Positions 1 to 9,667 are shown, numbered from the stretch's first letter. The stretch is 64,000 bases of DNA from Sulfurovum sp. TSL6 (GCF_019972115.1 NZ_BPFJ01000003.1:248001-312000); one strand, 5' to 3'. A program made the numbers and translations. Notes: a model not told the origin generated them from the letters alone.

Positions 1-925
1 CCATCACAGGTGTCGTTTCAAAATAGGGTATATCGTATTTTCGTGCGAACTCTTTTGTCATCTTCTGTACTTTAAGGAGATTAAACCGTGGTGCTTTGGG
101 AAAGAGATGGTGCTCTATCTGTGTATTGAGTCCGCCATAGAACCAGTGTATTAAAAAACCGCCTTTTAAAGAACGGCTTCCCCTCATCTGCAGTTCCATC
201 CAAGAAACATTTTTGGCTTCCTCTTCATTCAATGTCTCACAGCCCAAGTGGTTGGTAATGAAACCAAAAGCAAGCCATGGAGAGAGCACAAAATTGAGTG
301 TAAGTGCTACTATAAATGTATCAAGTGCACCTATCTGGTAGAGTAATGTTCCCCAAATGAGCGGCCAGTGAAGCAGCATAAGGGCAAACTCACCCCAGAG
401 TTTTCGGGTGATCACAAATTTGTATGATTGCGCAATAAATGCAGGAAACATAAAAAACATCGCGCCCCAAAAGATGAGATGTTTATATTTTTTGATAAAA
501 GGTTTGTTCCCTTTGTTTGGTGTAAATGCACCATCAAGCGCACGGATATCTGCATCTTTTTCTACGATGTTACAGTATGTATGATGGTTGACATTGTGTT
601 TATAGTCCCACCATGAAGAGGAGTTGCTTAGTATGAGTGCTGAAAAAGGATAGCTGAGCTTTTTGGAAAGGGATTTATTTTTGAAATACTGCGTGTGCAA
701 GATATCATGAGAAACAAATACGGCACGCGTGAAAAGCAAAGTGAGAAAGAGTCCTAAAAGTATGGGATGCCAAAATACTGCAGTTGCAAGTGCAGCTGTC
801 ATAGAGACAAGAATAGCGAGCATTTCTATGCTACCGCGAACAGGTACACGCTCAAGCAGACCGGCATTACGTACTTGTTCTTTGAGTTCATCGAAATTAT
901 AAGGATATTGGGGGAGTTTAGACAC
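1..925 (-). CDS. Fatty acid desaturase, C-terminus cut by window edge
   Basis: A membrane di-iron fatty acid desaturase that would introduce a double bond into acyl chains at the inner membrane. Translating the minus strand from a GTG at 925 gives an open frame to the window edge. It shows the three histidine boxes in order: HDILH, HNVNHH and QIEHH. Hydrophobic stretches lie between them, and there is no cytochrome b5 domain at the N-terminus. The start is chosen from a purine-rich AAAAAGAAA upstream of GTG; no in-frame ATG precedes it. Family assignment is firm from the boxes, but substrate and regiospecificity cannot be read. The C-terminal end is missing only because the window begins here. 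Confidence 0.88.
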   Translation of the reverse strand, partial: MSKLPQYPYNFDELKEQVRNAGLLERVPVRGSIEMLAILVSMTAALATAVFWHPILLGLFLTLLFTRAVFVSHDILHTQYFKNKSLSKKLSYPFSALILSNSSSWWDYKHNVNHHTYCNIVEKDADIRALDGAFTPNKGNKPFIKKYKHLIFWGAMFFMFPAFIAQSYKFVITRKLWGEFALMLLHWPLIWGTLLYQIGALDTFIVALTLNFVLSPWLAFGFITNHLGCETLNEEEAKNVSWMELQMRGSRSLKGGFLIHWFYGGLNTQIEHHLFPKAPRFNLLKVQKMTKEFARKYDIPYFETTPVM

Positions 926-1025
926 GATTATTTCTTTTTATTTAATTTGCGTATTATAACCAGTATAGGTTAATGGATTATGTCTTGGAGAAGATAGGTA
1001 CAACATACAATGACGATGTATCACT

Positions 1026-1928
1026 TTAAGCCAGACGAAAAAATGTACTTCCACTACCTGAAAAGAACCATCCTTCTTTAGCCTCTTTTTTTAACTCAGG
1101 ATACGCGATGAGTGCAGCCTTATAAAGATCATTCAGGATGATTGGATCTGCAATACTTTCGAGTAAAGTTTTTGAATCAAGTTTGTCCCATCCTATGAAA
1201 GAACTGAGGGTAATATCATCCAGAAGATGTTCTTTAAATGTTTTGTAGACCAGAGCAGTGTCACACCCTATCTCTGGGGTATAAAGTTCTAAAGATAGAG
1301 GTTCCTCCTCAAAAGGTTCAACGATCTCCCCAAAGCCGCTGACGTTTGCCGAGGCGTAATTGTAGATGAAAAAAGGGAGGTCCGCACCTATGGTACTTCC
1401 GAGTTTGGCAAGTTCTTCAGTACTGATGAGAAGGTTGCATACCTCTTTGACCAAACGCATGAAGGCTGCGGCATCAGAACTTCCTCCGCCTAAACCTGCC
1501 TGACTTGGAATACGTTTGGTGACGACGACTTTATGTTTATAAAAGAAGTTGAGTATATCTAAGTCACCGGTATAGTCGTTAAGTGCTTTGTAGGCTTTGA
1601 AAATGGTGTTTGATTCAAGAGGTACATTCTCACACCCTTCTATGGTAAACGTATCACATTCACAGGGTTCAAAGACAATAGTGTCATAGAGGTCTTCCAC
1701 ACACATAAAACGCGAGAGCAGGGTATGATAGCCATTTTCATGTCCAGTAATTTTTAAAAAAATATTGACTTTGGCATGGGCTCTGATACTGTATCCTGAA
1801 TCCGTTTTTTCTATAGTTGATGGTCTTCTATGTGTAGTAGAGGTATTGTCATTTCCGTTATTCATCCCTGCGGGAAGAGTATCGATATCCCAGTATCCAC
1901 CTTCATCACCACCTTCAAAACCACCCAT
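1026..1928 (-). CDS. ispE: 4-diphosphocytidyl-2-C-methyl-D-erythritol kinase
   Basis: IspE phosphorylates CDP-methylerythritol in the MEP route to isoprenoids. The GHMP-kinase glycine loop (PSQAGLGGGSSDAAA) and the N-terminal AKVNIFLKITG strand are clear, as is a C-terminal FFSGSGSTFF glycine motif. The start is ATG 1928, preceded by AAGGG at 8 nt and a TATAAT-like -10 at 1967-1962. Odd feature: about 50 residues rich in G, D, N and T precede the usual IspE beginning, with no nearer ATG. It lies downstream of truB on the same strand. In Campylobacter a csrA gene lies between truB and ispE, but the 110-bp gap here has none. Confidence 0.93.
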   Translation of the reverse strand: MGGFEGGDEGGYWDIDTLPAGMNNGNDNTSTTHRRPSTIEKTDSGYSIRAHAKVNIFLKITGHENGYHTLLSRFMCVEDLYDTIVFEPCECDTFTIEGCENVPLESNTIFKAYKALNDYTGDLDILNFFYKHKVVVTKRIPSQAGLGGGSSDAAAFMRLVKEVCNLLISTEELAKLGSTIGADLPFFIYNYASANVSGFGEIVEPFEEEPLSLELYTPEIGCDTALVYKTFKEHLLDDITLSSFIGWDKLDSKTLLESIADPIILNDLYKAALIAYPELKKEAKEGWFFSGSGSTFFRLA

Positions 1929-2041
1929 TAACAAAACCCTTTTTATAAAAATTGGATGCGTATTATACTATAAAAAAGATTGGTAGTAAAACCTCACTGC
2001 AGAGTCGTAGTTTTGATCTTCATAGAGCTTGACTGGCTGGA

Positions 2042-2872
2042 TCAGCATGCTTCAAATTTTGGGATACGGTTAAATCTGTATTTGACCTCTTCACCCATGA
2101 TTTCGATAATAGAAAAAAAGTTTGAAGTCTCGATGAGATAGACTCCATCGTCTTTTGTTTCAAAATACTCTACAGAGAGTTTTTTACCCAGTTCCATATA
2201 CGCTTCTTCACCCGTATAGACATTGGAAGGAATCGCTAAATGCGTAAAGGGGTTCAGTGCTTTTTCATCATCAAAGTAGAATTGTCCTTCATGGATACGA
2301 TGCAGGCTTGAGAGTGTACCGTCTACCCCAAGTTTATCTGCAACAAGGGCACCAAGACTGCGTATATAGGTACCTTCACTCACTGTAGCCTCGAAGTGTA
2401 CAAAAGGATGGTTATAGTTGATCAGTTTGATGTCGTAAATCGTGGATGTGATGGTCTTCAATGCGACTTCTTGACCCTCACGTGCAAGTTCATACGCACG
2501 TTTACCATTGATCTTTTTGGCACAAAATTTTGGCGGATAATAGGTAAGTTCACCTTTGAGGGAGAGCAATACTTCTTCTACCTGCTTTTCTGTAAAGTGA
2601 GGTACCTCTTTAATGCTATCTATCTTCTCTATATCAAGACTTGGAGAGTTTGCCCCTAGCCATAGTGTAGCTTTATAGCTTTTAGGCGTTTTATTGAGGT
2701 ATTGGAAGAGTTTGGTGTATTGTCCTGTAGCCACAATGAGGCATCCTGTCGCAAAGGGGTCAAGCGTACCAGAAAAGCCCACTTTCTTCGTCCCGTATTT
2801 ATGTTTGACATACCCCATATATCCATTGGAAGAACGGAAGATAGGTTTATTGACTACAAAAAGACGGTTCAT
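2042..2872 (-). CDS. truB: tRNA pseudouridine(55) synthase TruB
   Basis: TruB converts uridine 55 of tRNA to pseudouridine in the T-loop. At 276 aa it is a short version without a large PUA domain. The catalytic motif GTLDPFATG with its aspartate lies near residue 38. The KxSNGYMGYVKHKYG opening and the motif GTYIRSLGALVADKLG are also typical. It follows the helicase gene by about 150 bp on the same strand and is followed by ispE, which fits the uvrD-truB-ispE block known in Campylobacterota. Confidence 0.94.
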   Translation of the reverse strand: MNRLFVVNKPIFRSSNGYMGYVKHKYGTKKVGFSGTLDPFATGCLIVATGQYTKLFQYLNKTPKSYKATLWLGANSPSLDIEKIDSIKEVPHFTEKQVEEVLLSLKGELTYYPPKFCAKKINGKRAYELAREGQEVALKTITSTIYDIKLINYNHPFVHFEATVSEGTYIRSLGALVADKLGVDGTLSSLHRIHEGQFYFDDEKALNPFTHLAIPSNVYTGEEAYMELGKKLSVEYFETKDDGVYLIETSNFFSIIEIMGEEVKYRFNRIPKFEAC

Positions 2873-2895
2873 GTAACCTTCCCATTAAATAATGT

Positions 2896-2937
2896 CACGG
2901 CGAACGCCCTTGAAAGCGAAGCGATTCGAGAGCCGTG
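2896..2937. repeat. Nested hairpin element between truB and helicase gene
   Basis: CACGGC at 2896-2901 pairs with GCCGTG at 2932-2937. Inside are CTTGAA/TTCGAG and a small GC-GAA-GC stem, so the 42 nt can fold as nested helices. About 20 nt downstream CTACTTTT/AAAAGTAG forms another stem (about 2950-2970) that could end helicase transcription. It is more G+C-rich than its surroundings and looks like an extragenic palindrome; no second copy was seen in the window. Confidence 0.4.
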
Positions 2938-3022
2938 GCGATTTTTGCCTACTTTTGTAAAAAAGTAGATAGAAAAATTTAAAATAGTAGTCAGTTTTGG
3001 TTGTATCATAGAGTCAAACATT

Positions 3023-5089
3023 TTATATGGATTGCACAAATGAACTGAGTATCTCTTTCTTGTTCCCGCCAAAGTTGATAAGCAGTTTATACTCTTTACC
3101 GGATTTATTGGCAGCCTGTACACGTCCGATCCCAAAGATCTTATGTTTAACGAGGTCCCCTTTTTTGAAAGCGGAACTTTTAGTGATCTTGAGGCTTGTA
3201 TCTTGAATGAGTCCTGCTTCACCCAGGAAACGGCTCTTGTCAATCATTTTACGTCGGCCTTTGTAAAAACGACTGTCGACATAACACAAAGTCAGATCTG
3301 ATTTTGCTCTTGTGATCGCGACATAGCCCAGACGACGTTCTTCTTCCATGTTGGAACCTTCACCCAGAAGAGGGAAGAACTCTTCTTCCAATCCTATGAC
3401 AAAAAGGTGTTCAAATTCCAGTCCCTTGGCCGCATGGATACTCATGATGGTAATGGTATCTTCTTCAACCTGGTCCTGGTCACTCTGCAGTGAAATGTCA
3501 TTGAGGAACTCATCCAGTGTAAGGTCAGGGTTTTTGATCACAGCATCCCTGAAGTACCCGTAAAACTCATCAATATTCAAGATACGGTCAAAACCGTCAA
3601 CCATACCGGCATAATGATCTTTGAGCTTGATACGCTCTTCAAAGAGTGTAATGAAGTTATCCAGTTCATTTTCCAAGGCTTCTTGTAAAAACGTGATGTC
3701 TTCGACAAGTTTACCTAAAGCAGTGGCTACTTTTTTACTGATGACAGAAGGAAGTTCACCTTGAACCGATTTATCTATATATTCATATATTGACATTTTA
3801 TGATCAAATGCAGCTTTTTGAAGCTTCTCTATAGAAGCTTTACCGATACCTCTTTTAGGTTTGTTGATAATACGTATAAGAGAGAAGTCATCATGTGGAT
3901 TGGAAAGCACTCTTAAGTAAGAGATGAGGTCTTTGATCTCTGCACGTTCATAAAAGCGCATACCTCCAATCAGTTTGAAGCCTAAACCAGCTTTTGTAAA
4001 ACCCTCTTCAAGTGAACGTGACAACGCATTGATACGGTAAAGTACGGCTATCTCGTCTGGGTCTGCACCTTCATCAAGCAGTTTTTGGATCTCATGTGCA
4101 ATGGCCTTGGCTTCCATTGATTCGTCGAGTGAATGGAGAAGCTTGACCTCTGGACCGGACCCTTTATGCGAAGTGAGTTTTTTACCCAAACGTGTGGAGT
4201 TGTGTTCTATAAGCGTATTGGCAGCTTTGAGTATGGGTTCCGTAGAACGGTAATTTGTTTCAAGTTTTACGGTTTTGCACGTCTCAAAGTTATTTGAAAA
4301 TTCTAAGATATTACGAATGTTTGCACCTCTCCATCCGTAAATACTCTGATCATCATCACCTACCACACAGAGATTGTTATGTTCAGAGGAGAGCAGTTCA
4401 AGGAGCTGGAACTGCAGTTCATTGGTATCTTGGTACTCATCTACCATGATGTACTGGTATCGCTGGCTTGTCTCTTTTCTGAGTTCATCATTCTCACTGA
4501 GTATCTTGTGGGTGAGCATGAGAAGGTCATCAAAATCTACAAGGTTGTTCTCTTCGATGTTCGCTTGATATTTGACATAAATATTGGCGATTTTTTTGTA
4601 GTCAGGAAGTTCAGCTTTTTCCAACACAAGCTCAGGGGAGAGAAGTGAGTTTTTATATTTTGAGATCTCAGAAGCGATAAATGAGATGTTGAGGTCGACT
4701 TTTAACTCTTTGGCTATGGAACGTAAAAGACGTTTTTTATCATCACTGTCTATGATCACAAAGGCATTGCTTCTACCCAGTTTTTCAATATGAAATTTTA
4801 AAAAGAGCAAGCCAAATTTGTGAAAGGTACATAAAAGTGGAGGATAAGAGACTTTTTCGGGCATCAGTTTAAGGGCACGCTCACGCATTTCCGCAGCAGC
4901 TTTATTGGTAAAAGTAAGTGTTAAAGTGTTTGCCGGGTCAATCCCTACTTCACCCACAAGGTAAGCAAGTCTGGTCGTCAGTGTTTTTGTCTTTCCACTG
5001 CCTGCTCCTGCAAGGATAAGCATCGCACCGTCGATATGTTCAACGGCCTCACGCTGTGATGGGTTTAATGCATTTAAAATTGTTTCCAT
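3023..5089 (-). CDS. UvrD/Rep/PcrA-type ATP-dependent DNA helicase
   Basis: A superfamily 1A 3'-5' DNA helicase of 688 aa acting in repair and replication restart. Visible motifs are NPSQREAV (Q motif), Walker A AGAGSGKTKTL, TFTNKAAAEMRERA (Ia), VDEYQDTN (II), VGDDDQSIYGWRGA (III), NYRST (IV), IHAAKGLEFEHLF (V) and RRLGYVAITRAK (VI). The C-terminus carries a short KHKIFGIGRV Tudor-like segment, as in PcrA/UvrD. UvrD, Rep and PcrA cannot be told apart from sequence alone. First gene of the minus-strand run to truB and ispE; upstream is a 210-bp AT-rich gap. Confidence 0.93.
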   Translation of the reverse strand: METILNALNPSQREAVEHIDGAMLILAGAGSGKTKTLTTRLAYLVGEVGIDPANTLTLTFTNKAAAEMRERALKLMPEKVSYPPLLCTFHKFGLLFLKFHIEKLGRSNAFVIIDSDDKKRLLRSIAKELKVDLNISFIASEISKYKNSLLSPELVLEKAELPDYKKIANIYVKYQANIEENNLVDFDDLLMLTHKILSENDELRKETSQRYQYIMVDEYQDTNELQFQLLELLSSEHNNLCVVGDDDQSIYGWRGANIRNILEFSNNFETCKTVKLETNYRSTEPILKAANTLIEHNSTRLGKKLTSHKGSGPEVKLLHSLDESMEAKAIAHEIQKLLDEGADPDEIAVLYRINALSRSLEEGFTKAGLGFKLIGGMRFYERAEIKDLISYLRVLSNPHDDFSLIRIINKPKRGIGKASIEKLQKAAFDHKMSIYEYIDKSVQGELPSVISKKVATALGKLVEDITFLQEALENELDNFITLFEERIKLKDHYAGMVDGFDRILNIDEFYGYFRDAVIKNPDLTLDEFLNDISLQSDQDQVEEDTITIMSIHAAKGLEFEHLFVIGLEEEFFPLLGEGSNMEEERRLGYVAITRAKSDLTLCYVDSRFYKGRRKMIDKSRFLGEAGLIQDTSLKITKSSAFKKGDLVKHKIFGIGRVQAANKSGKEYKLLINFGGNKKEILSSFVQSI

Positions 5090-5301
5090 GAAAGTTATTG
5101 TGCTCCTATATAGTATTAATTATACCTTTAAATTGATTAGAAGTGCCATAAAGTAAAAAATTGGAATTTTAATAACACGTTAAATAAAATCATTCTAATA
5201 AGAACAACTTATGTTTAATTAAGTATAATTAGATATAATAACTTTCTTAATTTATTTATGTATATATTTAAGAATTAATTTAGAGTTAAGGACATTATTC
5301 A

Positions 5302-6204
5302 ATGTTAAAAGATTTTGTAAAATTAGAAACATTTTTAACTGTAGCGCGTGAGAGAAGTTTTTCTAAAGCTTCTGCAAAGTTAGGAATTTCACAACCGGCT
5401 GTTACACAGCAGATCAAGTTTATTGAAAAATATCTTGGGTGTAAGGTGATCGAACGTAAAAAGAATGGTATTAAACTCACGAATGAAGGTGAAGAGCTTT
5501 ATAAGATAGCCACAAGACTTGAAAAAGAGATACTCTCTTCAGAACAGGATATACTTAAGATCATCAATAAAGAGATCACATTTAAATTAGGTGCTTCTTA
5601 TACTATAGGGGCATATATTATTCCTGGTCAATGTCTTAATACGATCGCTGAAGCGATCAACAACAGTGTAAATTTGGATATTGATCGAAGTGATACCATT
5701 ATAGAAAAACTGAAAGACAGAAAGTTAGATGTGGGTCTGATCGAATCACCTCTTTTTGATAATGATCTTATTTACAGAGAGTGGTTGGAAGATGAACTTG
5801 TCGTAGTGAGTAATGTGCCTATAAATAAAACACTCAAAACAGAAGAGCTTTATGACTTTGATTGGATCTGTCGTGATGAGGGTTCACATACAAGACGTGT
5901 TGTTTCTGAAGTATTTGATGAATTGGGTGTTTCATGTAAAAGTTTTAATGTACTAAGCGAAGTAAATAACAGTGCTACTGTACTTCAAACGATCAAGAAA
6001 AGTGAAAAAAATCCAGAAAAACCGGTCGTATCTATCATTTCGAAATATGCTATTATGGACGAAGTGGCTAATGGAGAGCTTTTTGAAGCAAGACTTAGAG
6101 GTTACACGATGAATCGTAAATTCTTTATTGTCTATTCTAAAGAAAATAAACATAATGCGTATGTCGACAATGTCGTTAATTACATCTTAGCAGGTCGCTG
6201 CTAA
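5302..6204 (+). CDS. LysR-family transcriptional regulator
   Basis: A 300-aa LysR-type regulator. Residues 1-65 form the winged helix-turn-helix (ERSFSKASAKLGISQPAVTQQIKFIEKYLG); the rest fits the periplasmic-binding-protein-like effector domain. AAGGA lies 10 nt before the ATG. The upstream 5090-5301 gap is very AT-rich and probably holds divergent promoters for this gene and the helicase. No obvious target operon lies next to it (the SspB-like gene converges on it), so its effector and targets are unknown. Confidence 0.9.
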   Translation: MLKDFVKLETFLTVARERSFSKASAKLGISQPAVTQQIKFIEKYLGCKVIERKKNGIKLTNEGEELYKIATRLEKEILSSEQDILKIINKEITFKLGASYTIGAYIIPGQCLNTIAEAINNSVNLDIDRSDTIIEKLKDRKLDVGLIESPLFDNDLIYREWLEDELVVVSNVPINKTLKTEELYDFDWICRDEGSHTRRVVSEVFDELGVSCKSFNVLSEVNNSATVLQTIKKSEKNPEKPVVSIISKYAIMDEVANGELFEARLRGYTMNRKFFIVYSKENKHNAYVDNVVNYILAGRC

Positions 6205-6212
6205 GATCCAAT

Positions 6213-6674
6213 CTATTTTTTATTCTTGAGAAGTTTTTTATTCTCAGGATTCTTTAAAAGTGCTTCCATTGAAGATTTTTTGGATGCACTTTCTTCTTTT
6301 TTCTTTTCACTCTCTATCACCGGATCCGCAAGATTGATGACGATAGGATTATCCCCTACAAAGAGCTGTTTTATTCCAAGTAGAGGTAAGGATACCGTTG
6401 AACCGAAATTCTCACTTCCAAACCCTGCTTCAAAAGAGAAATACTCTTCATTGAGTTGCGCACTTTCAAAGGTAAAACCACTCAATATAAAAAGCACAGT
6501 ATCATCAAAAGAGTCTTTGATATCCGCAGGAAGTTCGGGTGTAAATGTGACATATTTCATCTCACATGCCAATGCAAATTCCTGATCTTTGTTCAATAGA
6601 AATTTAATGGTTTCAAAGATATGTGACTGGATGAGAGTACGATATTCAGGCGTTTGTAAAAGGTTAATGGTCAT
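6213..6674 (-). CDS. SspB-like protein (possible ClpXP adaptor)
   Basis: A 153-aa cytosolic protein. The middle part runs in the order seen in SspB proteins: a strand near YVTFTPELPADI, a hydrophobic block VLFILSGFTFESAQL, a phenylalanine-rich strand YFSFEAGFGSE, then VSLPLLGIKQLFVGDNPIV. A charged, lysine-rich tail follows. SspB delivers ssrA-tagged proteins to ClpXP; the tail could be the ClpX-binding end, as in known SspBs. This is pattern recognition only, so the function is tentative. It sits 10 bp downstream of the class IV PLP enzyme gene in the same transcription unit. Confidence 0.5.
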   Translation of the reverse strand: MTINLLQTPEYRTLIQSHIFETIKFLLNKDQEFALACEMKYVTFTPELPADIKDSFDDTVLFILSGFTFESAQLNEEYFSFEAGFGSENFGSTVSLPLLGIKQLFVGDNPIVINLADPVIESEKKKEESASKKSSMEALLKNPENKKLLKNKK

Positions 6675-6684
6675 TATGTACCCT

Positions 6685-7287
6685 TTATGGTATTTGGTAT
6701 GGTTCGATATTTAGAATTTTAAATCCTATCATAGCATTCATTAAAGCTACTTGTGAGTAGTCTCGGAGGTCTTCTTTCTTGATCTCTTTTGTTTTGAGAA
6801 ATCCCTCATCGATCAATTTGGCTCTCATCGTGCCTTCAAGCAGAGGGTTTACGGGGGTAACCCACTGTTCCCCATCAAAAAAAGCAATATTGGATATGGT
6901 GGTGTCGGTCAGATAGCCTTTTTTTTCTATGATGACCTCATCGACATCTTTGTTGGATTCAAGCAAAGCATTTAATGCATCTCTATTAGCATATTTTAAA
7001 CTGTATTCAATGTCTGAGGAGACGATTTTTACCTTTTGAATCTCTTTTGGTGTGTAGGGTATATACTCTATAGAGTGTAAGACTTTTCCGTAAAGGATAC
7101 GACAACGATATAAGCCCTTTTTGGGGGCATCTATAAAGGAAGAGAGATCGAGTGTATCATGACAGTCAAAGAGTATTTGACGGCTCTTGTTACACCGATG
7201 CTGATGGTAGCCAATGTTATGTACTGTTCCATCTTCTATCTTGATCGTTTCAAGTAAAAGAGGTGCTGCTGAGCGTTCTTGTGACAT
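6685..7287 (-). CDS. Class IV PLP-dependent enzyme (PabC/IlvE type)
   Basis: A small, 200-aa class IV aminotransferase-fold protein, closest in look to aminodeoxychorismate lyase (PabC), which makes 4-aminobenzoate for folate. The catalytic lysine is probably in YSLKYANRDAL. The C-terminal signature GYLTDTTISNIAFFDGEQW and the phosphate-loop region PLLEGTMRAKL are clear. It is shorter than most family members (about 250 aa or more). Its ATG overlaps the cysK stop, indicating coupling. A branched-chain or D-amino-acid aminotransferase role is less likely but not excluded. Confidence 0.75.
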   Translation of the reverse strand: MSQERSAAPLLLETIKIEDGTVHNIGYHQHRCNKSRQILFDCHDTLDLSSFIDAPKKGLYRCRILYGKVLHSIEYIPYTPKEIQKVKIVSSDIEYSLKYANRDALNALLESNKDVDEVIIEKKGYLTDTTISNIAFFDGEQWVTPVNPLLEGTMRAKLIDEGFLKTKEIKKEDLRDYSQVALMNAMIGFKILNIEPYQIP

Positions 7288-8207
7288 TAAGTGTCAAAGA
7301 GTTCCGTAGAGAGATAACGTTCAGCCGTATCACAGAGTATCGTGACGATGGTTTTACCTTTATTTTCCGGTCTGCTTGCTATGACATGGGCTGCATGCAG
7401 GTTTGCTCCTGCTGAAATACCCACAAGTAAGCCTTCTTCTCTGGCAATTTTTTGTGCCATGGAAAAAGCGGCTTCATTGCTCACTGCAACGATGTCATCA
7501 TAAATTTCTGTATTGAGTATCTCAGGGACAAACCCTGCACCGATACCTTGAATTTTATGCGGTCCCGCCTGTCCCCCTTCCAGTACAGGAGAATCTGAAG
7601 GTTCAACGGCGATGACCTGAAGTGAAGGTATCTTTGTTTTGAGTATCTCTCCAGCACCGGTCAGTGTCCCCCCTGTACCTACAGCAGCTATAAAGATATC
7701 TAGGTTTTCTGCTGTGTCATCCAGGATTTCAAATGCAGTTGTTTTTCGGTGAATATCTGGATTGTTTGGATTGTTAAATTGTTGAAGTACTTTTGCATTG
7801 TCTAATTCTTTTTCCAATGCAGATGCTTTAGAGATAGCCCCACCCATACCTTCTGAAGCTGGGGTAAGAACAAGCTCTGCACCTAAGTGCATAAGAATTT
7901 TACGACGTTCTATACTCATAGACTCAGGCATGGTCAAAATAAGTTTAAGGCCTTTTGATGCACAAATGGCTGCAAGACCGATGCCTGTGTTTCCGCTTGT
8001 CGGCTCAATGATGGTAGTGTTCTGATCAATGTCACCTGACTTTAGTGCTTCATTGATCATGTTAAATGCGATTCTGTCTTTTACCGAAGAGGTAGGATTC
8101 ATAAATTCACATTTACCTAAGATAGTTGTACCTGTCTCTTCTGAAAGTGTATTGATCTTGACTAAAGGCGTATTCCCTATCAGTTCTTCAATATTGTTTG
8201 CAATCAT
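7287..8207 (-). CDS. cysK: Cysteine synthase A (O-acetylserine sulfhydrylase)
   Basis: CysK joins sulfide to O-acetylserine to give cysteine, using PLP. The PLP lysine lies in NPTSSVKDRIAFNMI; the substrate loop is PTSGNTGIGLAA, the phosphate cup is GTGGTLTG, and the C-terminal part has VGISAGANL. Length (306 aa) is normal. The preferred substrate of CysK versus CysM cannot be fixed from sequence, but the general pattern is CysK. First gene of a unit with the class IV enzyme and the SspB-like gene. Confidence 0.92.
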   Translation of the reverse strand: MIANNIEELIGNTPLVKINTLSEETGTTILGKCEFMNPTSSVKDRIAFNMINEALKSGDIDQNTTIIEPTSGNTGIGLAAICASKGLKLILTMPESMSIERRKILMHLGAELVLTPASEGMGGAISKASALEKELDNAKVLQQFNNPNNPDIHRKTTAFEILDDTAENLDIFIAAVGTGGTLTGAGEILKTKIPSLQVIAVEPSDSPVLEGGQAGPHKIQGIGAGFVPEILNTEIYDDIVAVSNEAAFSMAQKIAREEGLLVGISAGANLHAAHVIASRPENKGKTIVTILCDTAERYLSTELFDT

Positions 8208-8316
8208 TTACCATCCTTGTTCATTTGTCTTATGTTAGCAGGTTATTTTTGAGTACGTGCTTTAAAGTCATCATTTTTATCATCATTGTAGTTAATATTC
8301 AAACGCTATGAATCAC

Positions 8317-9330
8317 TTATGTATCTCTTACATCTTTGATACTGTAAGCCAATGTTTCATCTGCATACATAGGGACTACACCATTGTAATCTGAAGGTAC
8401 GGTAAATGCTTTTTTCTCAAGGATAATGGTTTTACTCACAGGTGTGACGCCGTAGATCTTTTGGGCATTACCTGAAACAAAAGCCTGGAGATTTTCCAGT
8501 GGTGCATTTTCATTTTCAAAAAGTTCAGCCAAGACCTGCAGGGCGATAGGTGCAGTAAAAACACCTGCTGCACATCCACAAGACTCTTTGGCATGTTTTG
8601 GATGCGGAGCAGAATCTGAACCGAACATCACTTTAGGGTGTGCTTCCAGGGCGACTTTGAGAAGAGCACTTCTGTCTTCTGGACGTTTGGCTATAGGTTT
8701 ACAGAAGAGGTGCGGTTTAAGCATGCCTCCGGCTACATCGTCAAGGGTGATGATCAGATGATGCAGGGTAATGGTTGCATAAAGGTTTTCAAATTTATCT
8801 AACGCTTCGACACTCTCTTTGGTGGTTATATGTTCCATAATGATCTTGAGTTTCGGAAAGGCAGTGGCCAGTTTTTCATAGATACTGACAAATTCCGCTT
8901 CTCTGTCCATCACAAAACCATTGGTCTCCCCATGGACACACAGCGGTATATTCAATTCACTCATTGCTTCGAGTGCAGGACGCAACTCTTCTACATCAAA
9001 ACCGCTTACTCCACCTTCGGAGTTCGTGGTGATACCCGCAGGATAGAGTTTGATCGCTGTGATCTCATCTTTGACTGATGCTAAAAATGCTTTGTCATAC
9101 GAGGGTTTGAAAAAAAGTGTCATATAGGGTGTGAATTTTTCATCACCTATGTTTGCCATGATACGCTGTTTGTAGGCGATCACTTCTTCTTTGGTGCTCA
9201 CCGGGGGCACAAGATTGGGCATAATAATAGCACCTGAAAAAGTATGGGCACTCGTTTGAGCGATTTTCTCCAACATCTCTCCATCTCTGAGATGTAAGTG
9301 CATATCAAGCGGTGCGGTTAATTGCATCAA
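8317..9330 (-). CDS. pyrC: Dihydroorotase
   Basis: PyrC closes carbamoyl-aspartate to dihydroorotate in pyrimidine synthesis. The metal-binding DMHLHLRDG lies at the N-terminus. The carboxylated lysine is probably in AIKLYPAG, with later histidines in CVHGE and IMEHITT and the catalytic aspartate in [10 protein letters not shown]. At 337 aa it is the type II (E. coli-like) form. The 5' end overlaps the yidD 3' end by 26 bp. ATG 9330 and ATG 9327 are equally possible starts. Confidence 0.93.
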   Translation of the reverse strand: MMQLTAPLDMHLHLRDGEMLEKIAQTSAHTFSGAIIMPNLVPPVSTKEEVIAYKQRIMANIGDEKFTPYMTLFFKPSYDKAFLASVKDEITAIKLYPAGITTNSEGGVSGFDVEELRPALEAMSELNIPLCVHGETNGFVMDREAEFVSIYEKLATAFPKLKIIMEHITTKESVEALDKFENLYATITLHHLIITLDDVAGGMLKPHLFCKPIAKRPEDRSALLKVALEAHPKVMFGSDSAPHPKHAKESCGCAAGVFTAPIALQVLAELFENENAPLENLQAFVSGNAQKIYGVTPVSKTIILEKKAFTVPSDYNGVVPMYADETLAYSIKDVRDT

Positions 9331-9667
9331 AGTCCTTTATTACATAATAGTTTGTATTGTCCTGGTCCATACTTTTGGGTACTAACCAATAGATTATATT
9401 AATTTTGCCACAAAATGCATTAAGTTTGAGTAAAGCAGTAGGCTTTGGAGGTTTGAAGTGAACCAAAGGGTAGTCTATTCCCCCTTTAAACAATTGATTG
9501 CACCGTAAAATACGCAAAGAGCTTGCGGTGAATGCTTTATGCGGTAGATTAAACTCAAACTGCCATTTGGCATATTCTGAACAAGAAGGATAGTAACGGC
9601 AGCTTGCAGGTAACATTTTTGAGATGTATTGATAGCCTTTGATAGGTGCTAAAAAGAAGTTTTTCAT
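9305..9667 (-). CDS. yidD: Membrane protein insertion efficiency factor YidD
   Basis: YidD is a small protein at the inner face of the cytoplasmic membrane that helps YidC insert proteins. The invariant signature is complete: a hydrophobic start ([16 protein letters not shown]), then [11 protein letters not shown], and later [16 protein letters not shown]. At 120 aa it has a longer C-terminal tail than the 70-90 aa norm. It normally accompanies rnpA and yidC; here it is paired with pyrC. The start overlaps the upstream region of the divergent CHAD gene. Confidence 0.93.
   Translation of the reverse strand: MKNFFLAPIKGYQYISKMLPASCRYYPSCSEYAKWQFEFNLPHKAFTASSLRILRCNQLFKGGIDYPLVHFKPPKPTALLKLNAFCGKINIIYWLVPKSMDQDNTNYYVIKDFDAINRTA

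Noticed and set aside
2869-3243. 124-codon minus-strand frame overlapping the helicase end
   Set aside because: Out of frame with the conserved helicase end and composed of serine/arginine-rich shadow sequence.
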